A program made the position numbers and the translations under genes. The notes beneath the pieces are model-generated. The model was not told the DNA's origin and did not search any database. It was given only the letters and a program-made list of their open reading frames with translations. Positions 1-10,112 of a stretch of DNA of 64,000 nt are shown here, in pieces (positions within the stretch are counted from its first letter, which is position 1; each line of letters opens with the position of its first letter). Source of the DNA: Mitsuaria sp. PDC51 (GTDB lineage Bacteria; Pseudomonadota; Gammaproteobacteria; Burkholderiales; Burkholderiaceae_C); the NCBI RefSeq assembly GCF_900113225.1, contig NZ_FOZE01000001.1:124001-188000 (forward strand), given 5' to 3'.

Positions 1-418
1 ACAGGTGGCCGTCGAGGTCGAGCACGCCGTAGTTCTTGTCGGCCCAGTACTCGGGCCCGTAGTCCTCGACCTTGGGCTCGTGGACGATGGTGGCGCCCGC
101 GCGGCGCGCTCGCTCGCAGTGCGCGTCCGCGTCGTCGACGTAGAGCATCAGGCTCTGCGTGTTGGCGCCGCCGACGCCCTTCGGGCTGCGCAGCGGGATG
201 CCGAAGCGCTGCGAGTGCTGTCCTTCGCCGCCTTCGGCGACCATGATCAGCGCCTCGCCGAAGGTCAGCTGGCTGTGGACGACCGAGCCGTCGTCGCCGT
301 CGATGCGCAGCTGCAGCTCGAAGCCGAAGGCCTCGCACAGCCAGGGGATGGCCTTGGCGGCGCTCTCGTAGAACACGGCGCTGGACAGACGCGGCCAACC
401 GGCGGGCGTGGGCTTCAT
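1..418 (-). CDS. VOC (glyoxalase/bleomycin-resistance fold) protein, partial
   Basis: The reading frame starts with ATG at 418 (MKPTPAGWPRL...) and runs off the left edge without a stop, so the C-terminus is missing. About 139 residues are visible. It has the vicinal-oxygen-chelate layout of PhnB-like proteins: an early 'FYESAAKAIPWLCEAFGFE' segment, a central QHSQRFG stretch, then 'SLMLYVDDADAHCERARRAGA' (about residues 90-110) and 'EDYGPEYWADKNYGVLDLDGH' near the edge, which is the typical second beta-alpha-beta module. The substrate cannot be told from sequence. It is transcribed away from the next gene, so it is a separate unit. Confidence 0.85.
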   Translation of the reverse strand, partial: MKPTPAGWPRLSSAVFYESAAKAIPWLCEAFGFELQLRIDGDDGSVVHSQLTFGEALIMVAEGGEGQHSQRFGIPLRSPKGVGGANTQSLMLYVDDADAHCERARRAGATIVHEPKVEDYGPEYWADKNYGVLDLDGHL

Positions 419-566
419 GGCGACTCCCTGATCGAGGAAACATCCAGCATAGGCGTCGCCTCCCGGCGTCCGCAAGCCTGAGCGGCGACATCCCTCTCCG
501 GGCGGTGTCGAACCACCCGTGCGGTGGACCAACCCATCCGGCTTTCCACCTCCTGAAGGCAGCCGG

Positions 567-1145
567 ATGGATGTCTCCCTGCGACCGATCGAAGGCCCCT
601 GGACCGCGGGTTATGTGCTGGACCGGACGCTGCTCGCCAGCGCCTACCTCGGCGAGGACCCGGCCGGGCGGCCGCGCATCACGACCACCCGCACCGAGGT
701 CGGCGAGGCGCTGTTCCAGCTCAAGCACCGCGGCGACCTCTCCAAGGCCGAGCCGCTGGCCCGCGCGCTGCGCCTCCGCGCGCTGCCGCGCCTCGGGCCG
801 ATCGGCTTCATCGTGCCGATGCCGCCGTCACGCGCCCGGCCCTGGCAGCCCGTGGCCCTGGTGGCGCGCGCGCTGGGGCAGCAACTGCGCGTGCCGGTGT
901 TCGAGCGCCTGCTGCTCAAGGCGCCGCAGGCCAGCGCGGCGCGCGCTTGCGCCACCCGTGAAGAGACGCTGGGGTGGCTCGTCGCCACCTTCTCGCTGCA
1001 CGACGAGATCCGCAACCCGGGACGATGGAACGCGCTGCTCATCGATGACCACATCGACACCGGCGTCACCCTCGAGGCCGCCAGCCGCGTCCTGCGCCAG
1101 TACCCGAAGGTCGCGCAGCTGTACGTCGCCGTGCTGACCTCCTAG
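567..1145 (+). CDS. phosphoribosyltransferase-like protein (ComF-like C-terminal domain)
   Basis: 192 residues from ATG 567. A longer in-frame start at 519 exists, but 567 follows an AAGG-like ribosome site. The key motif is LLIDDHIDTGVTL at about residues 157-169, with the acidic pair D160-D161. It matches the PRPP-binding loop of type I phosphoribosyltransferases (consensus hydrophobics-DD-xxxTGxT). The middle 'GFIVPMPPSRARPWQP' resembles the ComF substrate region. The N-terminal zinc-ribbon cysteines of full ComF are absent. The family is known for nucleotide salvage or, for ComF, DNA uptake. Which role applies here is not visible. Confidence 0.7.
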   Translation: MDVSLRPIEGPWTAGYVLDRTLLASAYLGEDPAGRPRITTTRTEVGEALFQLKHRGDLSKAEPLARALRLRALPRLGPIGFIVPMPPSRARPWQPVALVARALGQQLRVPVFERLLLKAPQASAARACATREETLGWLVATFSLHDEIRNPGRWNALLIDDHIDTGVTLEAASRVLRQYPKVAQLYVAVLTS

Positions 1146-1183
1146 CGGGCGGCCCGCTCGGCCGGGCCGCTAGTCCGGGCCGC

Positions 1184-1768
1184 TCAACTGGCGGCGAGGG
1201 TCTGGCCGACGCTGTCGCGGAACTTCGCCGCGCGCTCGGCGTCCGCATGCGCCTCGATGCGCTCGCAGCACTGGTGGACCCACTCCTGGAAGCGGCTTTC
1301 GGTGTCGACCTGGCGGACCAGGTCACGGAGCTCGCCCTCGCGGCCGGCCAGCATCCGCGTGACCAGGTCCAGCGCGAAGAACTTGGTGGCGACCAGGCGC
1401 TTGGCACGCGCCTGCGCCTCGCGCGCCAGGGCGGCCGCTTCGGCGACCTCGTCCGCGTCCACGGCCTGGATCGCGGACGCCGTCGACGTCGACGCCGACG
1501 CCGACGCCGGTGCCGGTGCCGGTGCCGCGGCGGCCACCGCGGGCTTGAGGGCCCGCGGCAGCTCCACCAGGCCCTGGTCGACCAGCCGCGACAGGCCGTC
1601 GTCGCCCAGGCCCAGCCCGCGGGCCAGGCGCTGCAACTCCTGCGCGTCGCGCTTGCCGTCGACGGTGATGAGCAGCGCTCGCAACGCGGGCGCCAACTGG
1701 CGCTGGCCCGGCGCCAGCATCTGGCGCGCCAGCTCGGTCTTGCGGGGAGGAGTAACAGAAGTTTGCAT
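1184..1768 (-). CDS. hypothetical protein with Ala/Pro/Ser linker
   Basis: 194 residues from ATG 1768 (MQTSVTPPRK). The N-terminal 80 residues ('LRALLITVDGKRDAQELQRL...GLSRLVDQGLVEL') look like a small helical or winged-helix module common in Burkholderiales hypothetical proteins. A low-complexity linker of alternating Ala-Pro, Ala-Ser and Ser-Thr (encoded near 1485-1530 by GCCGAC/GCCGGT repeats) leads to a helical C-terminal half ('LVATKFFALDLVTRML...'). No catalytic motif, signal peptide or membrane segment is seen. It is transcribed divergently from the C25-like protease gene, so they may share the 140-bp promoter region. Function unknown. Confidence 0.7.
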   Translation of the reverse strand: MQTSVTPPRKTELARQMLAPGQRQLAPALRALLITVDGKRDAQELQRLARGLGLGDDGLSRLVDQGLVELPRALKPAVAAAAPAPAPASASASTSTASAIQAVDADEVAEAAALAREAQARAKRLVATKFFALDLVTRMLAGREGELRDLVRQVDTESRFQEWVHQCCERIEAHADAERAAKFRDSVGQTLAAS

Positions 1769-1910
1769 GGCGGGCCGGATGTTGCGAAGGCCGCATGCAG
1801 GCTTGATGACAGTCCGGCGTAGGCCTCCCCAGCTTGTGGATTGCCGCACGCGCCGCCGCTGCCTACGATCCGGCTTTCCGGGCGCCGTCCCGGGCGGGGA
1901 GGGACTTCAC

Positions 1911-3401
1911 ATGGACAAGCTGGTCATCGTTCATCGCGGCGCGCTGCGCGCCAAGTACGGCGCCACCGCGCTGGCGAAGGTCGACGCGGCGCTGAAGGCG
2001 TTGGCCACCGCGGACAAGCGGCGTGGCGTCGACACGCTGGTGGTGGCGGTCGACCTCGCCTCCGCGATGAAGCCTTACGGCGCCGCACCGGTGCCGGCCC
2101 GGCCCGACGCCAAGGCGCTGAAGACGGCCATCGACGCGCTGGCCCGCGCCCGCCAGCCCCACTACCTGATGCTGCTGGGCGGCCCCGACCTGCTGCCGAT
2201 GGTGCCGCTGAAGAATCCGGCCCACGGCGGCGAGCTGGGCGACGAGGACCGCATCGTCCCCAGCGACCTGCCTTATGCCTGCGAGGCCGCCTACTCGACC
2301 GATCCGAACCGGTTCCTCGGGCCGACGCGGGTCGTCGGGCGGCTGCCCGACCTGCCCGGCGCGACGCGGCCCGACCTGCTGCTGCAGCTGATCCGCGCGG
2401 CGTCCCGCCACAAGGGCCTGCCGCGCGCGTCCTTCGTGGACAGCTTCGCGCTGTCGGCCGAGGTCTGGCAGGGCTCGACGCGGCTCAGCCTGACCAACAC
2501 CTTCGGCCATGCGGACGGGCTGCGCCTGTCGCCGCCGGACGGGCCGAAGTGGAACAAGGCGGACCTGGCGCCGCGCATGCACTTCATCAACTGCCACGGC
2601 GCCGCGGACATGCCGGAGTACTACGGCCAGCGGGGCGAGGATTTCCCGGTCTCGATGCGCTCGGCGCTGCTGCGCGACCGGGTCACGGCGGGCACCGTGG
2701 TCGCCGCGGAATGCTGCTATGGCGCGCAGCTCTTCGATCCGGCGCTGGCCGACGGCGACTGGCCCATGGCCCTGCGCTACCTGACCGACGGCGCCTGCGC
2801 CTTCCTCGGCAGCACCACCATCGCCTACGGACCGAGCGACGGGAACGGCTCCGCCGACCTGCTGTGCCAGTACTTCCTGCAACGCGTGCTGGCCGGGGCC
2901 TCGCTGGGCCGGGCGCTGCTGGAGGCGCGTCAGAAATTCGCCGGCGAGCGCACCCACCTCGACCCGATGGACCTCAAGACGCTGGGGCAGTTCTACCTGC
3001 TGGGCGACCCGTCGCTGCAGCCGGTGGCCGGCGTGTCACATGCGCTGGCCCGCACCAAGGCCTTCCGCAAGGCCTTCGCCACCGTCGAGGACCGCGGCGT
3101 GCGCGGCCTGCGCCGTGAGCGCCTGGAGCGCGAGGGTCGCAACCTGGCGCGCTCGCTGCCGCGCCTGCTGCCCACCGAGGCGGCGCCGGCCCCGGCCGTG
3201 CTCGAGGCGGTGCGGCCCATGCTCAAGGAATCCGGCCTGGACGCCGAGCACTGCGCGCGGGTCAGCTACCGGATCTCCGGCGCCCCCGGCCATCGGGCGA
3301 TCCATGTCTACAAGGGCTGGGTCGAACGCCGCCTGCTGGCGCTGATCGCGACCGAGCAGGACGGGCGGCTGCTCCATGTGAGGCGCATGCATGCCCGCTG
3401 A
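1911..3401 (+). CDS. C25 (gingipain)-like caspase-fold cysteine peptidase, cytoplasmic
   Basis: 496 residues from ATG 1911. The landmarks of clan CD family C25 occur in order: IVPSDLPYA, then RVVGRLPDLPG (the 'GRLP' motif), then MHFINCHGAAD with candidate catalytic H229, then VVAAECCYGAQLFDP with candidate nucleophile C268 or C269, then FYLLGDPSLQP (the LLGDP motif). Secreted gingipains carry signal peptides and adhesin domains. This protein has neither, so it should act in the cytoplasm. The C-terminal 130 residues are basic and helical, then end in a beta-like segment. The stop overlaps the next small gene by 11 bp, so the two are translationally coupled. Protease fold assignment is confident; substrate and role are unknown. 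Confidence 0.8.
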   Translation: MDKLVIVHRGALRAKYGATALAKVDAALKALATADKRRGVDTLVVAVDLASAMKPYGAAPVPARPDAKALKTAIDALARARQPHYLMLLGGPDLLPMVPLKNPAHGGELGDEDRIVPSDLPYACEAAYSTDPNRFLGPTRVVGRLPDLPGATRPDLLLQLIRAASRHKGLPRASFVDSFALSAEVWQGSTRLSLTNTFGHADGLRLSPPDGPKWNKADLAPRMHFINCHGAADMPEYYGQRGEDFPVSMRSALLRDRVTAGTVVAAECCYGAQLFDPALADGDWPMALRYLTDGACAFLGSTTIAYGPSDGNGSADLLCQYFLQRVLAGASLGRALLEARQKFAGERTHLDPMDLKTLGQFYLLGDPSLQPVAGVSHALARTKAFRKAFATVEDRGVRGLRRERLEREGRNLARSLPRLLPTEAAPAPAVLEAVRPMLKESGLDAEHCARVSYRISGAPGHRAIHVYKGWVERRLLALIATEQDGRLLHVRRMHAR

Positions 3402-3681
3402 TCGCGACGCCGCCCAAGACGGCACCGCCGAGTGCCTGCGCGGACGCCTGTGCCGCGAGCGCCTGGACCTCGGCAGCAAAAGCGAGCGCCTGGCGGTGCT
3501 GCTGGTCGTCGACGACGGCGACCGGGTCGTGCTGCGCCGCGCCGGCGCCAATCCCTTCCGCGATCCGGAACTGGAAGCGCTGGAGGGCCAGGTCTTGATC
3601 GTCGAAGGGGAACGGCGCAGCAGCTATTTCCTGGTGCGCCGCTATACCGTTTGCGGCGACGATCCCCCTTCCTCGGGATGA
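3391..3681 (+). CDS. small protein coupled to C25-like protease
   Basis: 96 residues. The ATG at 3391 lies inside the last codons of the protease gene, an arrangement typical of partners made in a fixed ratio. After a polar 15-residue N-terminus, the body alternates short hydrophobic strands (LRGRLCRERL, LAVLLVVDDGD, VVLRRAGANPF, LEGQVLIVEG, SYFLVRRYTV). It looks like a five-stranded beta-barrel of OB-fold type. No catalytic residues are evident. It could be an inhibitor, a substrate or a targeting subunit of the protease. The fold call is by eye only. Confidence 0.65.
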   Translation: MPADRDAAQDGTAECLRGRLCRERLDLGSKSERLAVLLVVDDGDRVVLRRAGANPFRDPELEALEGQVLIVEGERRSSYFLVRRYTVCGDDPPSSG

Positions 3682-3892
3682 GCGAACGGCTGGCGCCGCC
3701 CAATGGGTGCCCAGGCCGGGAGCGAAATCTGCCGGAGACCCACCGAGCCTCGCGCATCGTCAAAACCGTGTGCCGCGGTCGGACACCCGTCAGGGCGACT
3801 TGCCGGAGGTTGCTCGGCAGACGTACAACCGGACTTTGTTCCGCGCCGATGCGCGTCCTGATCCTCACAACCCGACCAAAAGGAGCCCGCCC

Positions 3893-4198
3893 ATGGCCAA
3901 GACCTCTCCCTCCGACCGCCTGCTGTCCGACCTGCACCAGGTGGTGACCGACGCCGAGTCGCTGCTGCGGGCCACCGCCGACCAGACCAGCGCCGGCGCG
4001 TCCGAACTGCGCGCGCGCGTGCAGTCGACGCTGGATCGCGCCAAGTCCAGCCTGGGCGAGTTCCAGTCCGCCGCGGTCGAGCGCGCCAAGGCCGCCAGCA
4101 AGGCGACCGACGACTACGTGCACGACAACCCCTGGCAGTCGATCGGCGTGGCCGCCGGCGTGGGCCTGCTGCTGGGCCTGCTGATCAGCCGCCGTTGA
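3893..4198 (+). CDS. yqjD: DUF883 / YqjD-ElaB family membrane-anchored ribosome-binding protein
   Basis: 101 residues from ATG 3893, preceded by a strong AAGGAG at 3880-3885. The protein is a long amphipathic helix (about residues 1-75). It is followed by 'DNPWQSIGVAAG' and a C-terminal transmembrane helix ending in LLISRR, the signature tail of the YqjD/ElaB/YgaM family. In E. coli these tail-anchored inner-membrane proteins bind ribosomes in stationary phase. The 3' end overlaps the convergent EAL gene by 14 bp. The YqjE-like and YqjK-like genes that usually follow lie 2.5 kb downstream. Confidence 0.88.
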   Translation: MAKTSPSDRLLSDLHQVVTDAESLLRATADQTSAGASELRARVQSTLDRAKSSLGEFQSAAVERAKAASKATDDYVHDNPWQSIGVAAGVGLLLGLLISRR

Positions 4199-6551
4199 TC
4201 GGCGACGCCGTGGCGCTGGACGCCGCGGCACAGGGGGCGACGCAAGGCGCCCCCGCCACCGGCTGGGCCGCCGTCGCCGTCGCTGCTGCGGGCGCGGGGT
4301 CCAGTGCCCAGGATTTGGGCGCGGCCAGCCAGCGATCGAGTTCCTCCGCCGGCATCGGCTTGGCGAACAGCCAGCCCTGGCCTTCGTGACAGCCCAGCGC
4401 CAGCAGGTGCTGGCGCTGTTCCTCGGTCTCGATGCCCTCGGCGACGACCCGCATGCCGAGGCTGCAACCCAGGTTCACCACCATCTGCGCGATGGTCGCG
4501 CCGGCCGCCGAGCTCTGCGCCTCGCGCACGAAGGCGCGGTCGATCTTGAGCCGCTCGACGTCCAGCCGCCGCAGCTGGCTCAGCGACGAGAAGCCGGTGC
4601 CGAAGTCGTCGATCGCGACCGACGCGCCGGTGCCGCGGATCTCCGCCAGCACGCGCAGCACGGCCGAAACCTCCTCCATCGCCATCGATTCGGTGATCTC
4701 CAGCTCCAGCGCCGCGCCGGGCACGTCGGCATCGGCCAGCGCGCGCCGGACGGTGTCGATGAAGGCGGGATGGCGGAACTGCGCCAGCGAGATGTTCACC
4801 GCGATGCGGAAGTCGGCGTAGCCGGCATCGCGCAGCTGGCGCACCTGGCGGCAGGCGGCGCGGAGCACGAATTCGCCGATCGGGACGATCAGGCCGGACT
4901 GCTCCGCCAGCGGGATGAACTGGTCGGGCGGGACGAATTTGCCATCGGCGGTGCGCCAGCGCAGCAGCGCCTCCGCGCCGATGACGCGCAGCGAGGCGAG
5001 CTCCACCTGCGGCTGGTACACGACGAACAGCCGGCGCTCCTCGAAGCTGGCGCGCAGGCCCTTGAGCAGCTTGAAGCGCTCGCGGGCGTCGATGCCCATC
5101 TCCGGCGAAAAGTATTGCGATGCGCCGCGGTTGCCCGCCTTGGCGCGCTTGAGCGCGATCTGCGCGTCCAGCAGCAGTTCCGAGCCCAGCGTCCGGGACT
5201 GGGCCAGCCGCACCAGCCCGGTGGTGGCGGACAGCTGCAGGCGCTCGCCCGCGACGGTGAAGGGGTCGTCGAAGACGCCGCCGATGCGGTGGCCGTTGAC
5301 CATGTCGTCGGGCCCGAGCAGCCCGAAGGCGTTCGACGAGATCCGCGCCATCGCGGTGTTGAAGCCCAGCCGCTGCGCCAGCCGCTGGGAGACCGCCTGC
5401 AGCACCTGGTCGCCGAAGCGGTGGCCGAAGGCGTCGTTGACGTCGGCGAAGTCGTCCAGGTCGATCAGCGCGAGCGTGATGCCCTCGGGCGACTTGAGGT
5501 TGTGCTCGAGCAGCTCGATGAAGCGGGTGCGGTTGGGCAGCTGCAGCAGCGGGTCGTTGTAGGCCTGGTCGGTCAGCTGCGTGTACAGCATGACGTTCTC
5601 GAAGCCGACGGCGATGTTGGAGCAGAACGCGCGCAGCAACTGGCGGTCGAGCTCGTCGAGCTCGCGCTGCACCTCGACCAGCGCCGCCATGGCGCGGCCG
5701 CTGGGCAGGCCGAAGAACAGCACGGTGCAGCCGTCCTCGTGCAGGTTGTGGCCGACGGCCAGGCAGCGCGCCAGCAGGTCGCGCACCTTGCCCGCCGGCA
5801 CCGCGTGCAGCGGGCGATTGATCAGCGAGCTGTACTGGCCGGCGGCCGCGATGACGCGGGCATCGCCGCTGGCGTCGTTGTGCGCCTGCACGCAGACCAG
5901 CCCTTCCGGCAGCGTGCCCAGCAGCGCGCACAGCTGCGTCACCACGCCCTCGGCGAAGCGGTGCAGCCCGTGCTGGCGGCCGAGCTCGGTGCTGGCCTCG
6001 ACGATCATCTCCAGCCCCTGCCGGTTGGCTTCCAACGCGCGGATCTGGCGGTAGGAGCGGATCGCCGCCGTCAGCACGGTGTACAGCCGCGTGCGGGTCA
6101 GCTCCGACTTGGTCTTGTAGTCGTTGATGTCGTAGGCCTGGACCGTCTCGATCTCCGGCGCGTAGCCGGGCTGGCCGGTGCGCAGCACGATGCGCACGGC
6201 GCGCAGGCGCAGTTCCTCGCGGATGTGGCGCACCAGCTGGAGGCCGGCGTCGTCGGACTCCATCACGACGTCCAGCAGGACGACGGCGATGTCGGGCTCC
6301 TGGCGCAACAGCGCGCGCGCCTCGGCCGCGGACTTCGCATGCAGGAAGGCCAGCGGCTGGCCCTCGACCTGCAGGCCCTGCATGGCCAGCTCGGTGGCCT
6401 TGTGGACGTCGGTGTCGTCGTCGACGATCAGCACCCGCCAGGGCTTGCGTGGCGGGAGGTCGTCGAGGACGGCGTGCTCGTGGTCGTCCAGGAACTGCAG
6501 CAGGTCGTCGTCCTCGACGACGTCGGAGTGCGTGTGCTGGCGATCAGGCAT
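4185..6551 (-). CDS. response regulator with DUF3369-like, degenerate GGDEF and EAL domains (c-di-GMP phosphodiesterase)
   Basis: 788 residues from ATG 6551, with AAGG 8 nt upstream. Residues 36-160 form a receiver (VLIVDDD at 40-46, phospho-acceptor D94 in VLLDVVM). A GAF-like/DUF3369-type region follows (about 175-330). The GGDEF-like domain (about 345-500) has SSNAF where the active GGDEF motif should be, so cyclase activity is probably lost. The EAL domain (about 520-770) is intact: EALLRW, NISLAQF, ELEITES, IDDFGTGFSSL, KIDRAFV and VAEGIET. The protein should hydrolyse c-di-GMP under control of an unknown sensor kinase. No kinase is adjacent. Confidence 0.9.
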   Translation of the reverse strand: MPDRQHTHSDVVEDDDLLQFLDDHEHAVLDDLPPRKPWRVLIVDDDTDVHKATELAMQGLQVEGQPLAFLHAKSAAEARALLRQEPDIAVVLLDVVMESDDAGLQLVRHIREELRLRAVRIVLRTGQPGYAPEIETVQAYDINDYKTKSELTRTRLYTVLTAAIRSYRQIRALEANRQGLEMIVEASTELGRQHGLHRFAEGVVTQLCALLGTLPEGLVCVQAHNDASGDARVIAAAGQYSSLINRPLHAVPAGKVRDLLARCLAVGHNLHEDGCTVLFFGLPSGRAMAALVEVQRELDELDRQLLRAFCSNIAVGFENVMLYTQLTDQAYNDPLLQLPNRTRFIELLEHNLKSPEGITLALIDLDDFADVNDAFGHRFGDQVLQAVSQRLAQRLGFNTAMARISSNAFGLLGPDDMVNGHRIGGVFDDPFTVAGERLQLSATTGLVRLAQSRTLGSELLLDAQIALKRAKAGNRGASQYFSPEMGIDARERFKLLKGLRASFEERRLFVVYQPQVELASLRVIGAEALLRWRTADGKFVPPDQFIPLAEQSGLIVPIGEFVLRAACRQVRQLRDAGYADFRIAVNISLAQFRHPAFIDTVRRALADADVPGAALELEITESMAMEEVSAVLRVLAEIRGTGASVAIDDFGTGFSSLSQLRRLDVERLKIDRAFVREAQSSAAGATIAQMVVNLGCSLGMRVVAEGIETEEQRQHLLALGCHEGQGWLFAKPMPAEELDRWLAAPKSWALDPAPAAATATAAQPVAGAPCVAPCAAASSATASPINGG

Positions 6552-6716
6552 TGAATCAACCTTGAAAGGCCGGCCGCGCGGGGTCCGCGCAACCAAGCGT
6601 TACCGCACTGTAGCCCAAGGCCTGGAGCCGGTATGGACAAAGAACGCCCTCGTTTCCCCCGATTCAGTGATAGCTTCCGCACACCGGAGGGGCCGGACAC
6701 AGAGGAGAGACGTTCG

Positions 6717-7112
6717 ATGGAATCACGCGATCCGGGGCTGACGGAGCGGCTGCGGCGGATGGCCGAGCGGGCGCTTGAACTGGCCCGCGTGCGGCTGGAG
6801 CTGCTGGGCGTCGAGCTGCAGGCGGAGCTGCTGCGCCTGTTCGGCGCCTTGACCGCGCTGCTGCTGGCGCTGCTGCTGGGCGTGGCCGCGCTGCTGATGC
6901 TGGTCTTCGCCGCGCTGCTGTGGGTGCCCGATGCCTGGCGCGCGCCGCTGGGCGCCGGCCTGGGCGCGGCCTTCCTGCTGGGGGCGGTGGGCAGCTGGTA
7001 TTGGGCGAAGCGCCAGTTGGCGGCGGGGCGGCCGTTCGCGGCCAGCGTGGCGGAGCTGGCGCGCGATCAGCGCGCGCTCGAGCCCGAGACGGAGCCGGGG
7101 GCGCGGCCATGA
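6717..7112 (+). CDS. yqjE: phage holin family / YqjE-like inner-membrane protein
   Basis: 131 residues from ATG 6717, with GAGGAGAG at 6701-6708. An N-terminal amphipathic helix (about residues 1-45) is followed by two transmembrane helices: a Leu/Ala-rich segment at about 47-72 and a second at about 80-100. It then has a short charged tail, the layout of the YqjE/holin-X family (PF07332). In E. coli yqjE sits in the yqjDEK operon. The stop overlaps the start of the next gene by 4 bp (ATGA), so the two are coupled. Confidence 0.82.
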   Translation: MESRDPGLTERLRRMAERALELARVRLELLGVELQAELLRLFGALTALLLALLLGVAALLMLVFAALLWVPDAWRAPLGAGLGAAFLLGAVGSWYWAKRQLAAGRPFAASVAELARDQRALEPETEPGARP

Positions 7113-7519
7113 TGTGGGGCGATGCGCGCCAGCGGCTGAAGCTGCGGCAGCTCGAGCTGCAATTGCGCAGCGCAGAGCTGCGCCTGGGGCTCCTGCACGA
7201 GGCGCGGGCGCTCGAGCGCCCGATGCAATGGGCCGAACGCGGTCATGCGCTCTATCGCCTGGCGGGCAGCCTGCCGCGCCTGTGGCGCACGGTGGCGGCG
7301 CTGGCCGCGGCGGGCGGCCTGGCGGGACTGACGCGCGCCTTCCGCCGGCGCGATCCCGAGGCCGCGGACAGCCCGCCGGGCCGCATCGCGCGGCTGTGGG
7401 CGTGGCTGAGCCTGGGATGGAAGGTGTGGCAGTGGGTGAAGCCCACGCCGGCGACCGAGGCCGCCGACAGCGCGACACCGGGCGCCTGCCCGACGTCCCC
7501 CTCGACGCCCGCCCGCTGA
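7109..7519 (+). CDS. YqjK-like small helical protein
   Basis: 136 residues from ATG 7109; a second ATG at 7112 is an alternative. The N-terminal half is a charged helix rich in Arg, Leu, Glu and Gln. A short hydrophobic segment (VAALAAAGGLAGL) and a basic stretch (TRAFRRRD) follow, then an Ala/Pro/Thr tail. The position directly after the YqjE-like gene and the helix plus hydrophobic patch agree with a YqjK-type protein. The sequence match itself is not strong. Function is unknown; an envelope stress role is inferred from context. Confidence 0.6.
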   Translation: MMWGDARQRLKLRQLELQLRSAELRLGLLHEARALERPMQWAERGHALYRLAGSLPRLWRTVAALAAAGGLAGLTRAFRRRDPEAADSPPGRIARLWAWLSLGWKVWQWVKPTPATEAADSATPGACPTSPSTPAR

Positions 7520-7526
7520 CGCCGCG

Positions 7527-9977
<2,451 letters not shown>

Positions 9978-10040
9978 GGCGGCGGCTCGGGCGTGGGCAA
10001 CCGGTTATTGTCGCCGCACCCTGGGGTTTCCCTGAGGGGA

Positions 10041-10083
10041 CCCTGCACAAATGCAGGGCTTTCCACCGGATTAACGGTTAATC
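10041..10083. repeat. hairpin and 15-bp palindrome between acrR and ygiQ
   Basis: CCCTGCA (10041-10047) and TGCAGGG (10052-10058) form a 7-bp stem with a 4-nt loop. A second palindrome, GATTAAC-G-GTTAATC (10069-10083), lies beside it. Both sit between the acrR stop and the ygiQ start, which read in the same direction. No U-run follows on either strand, so a Rho-independent terminator is doubtful. The AT-rich palindrome looks more like a protein-binding site in the ygiQ promoter. Confidence 0.45.
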
Positions 10084-10112
10084 GCGACGATGGACGCCGC
10101 GTCCGGCGACGT

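Noticed and set aside
10041..10058. Rho-independent terminator after acrR
   Set aside because: The hairpin is present but is followed by TCCCC on the minus strand and CTTTCC on the plus strand, not by a U-run.
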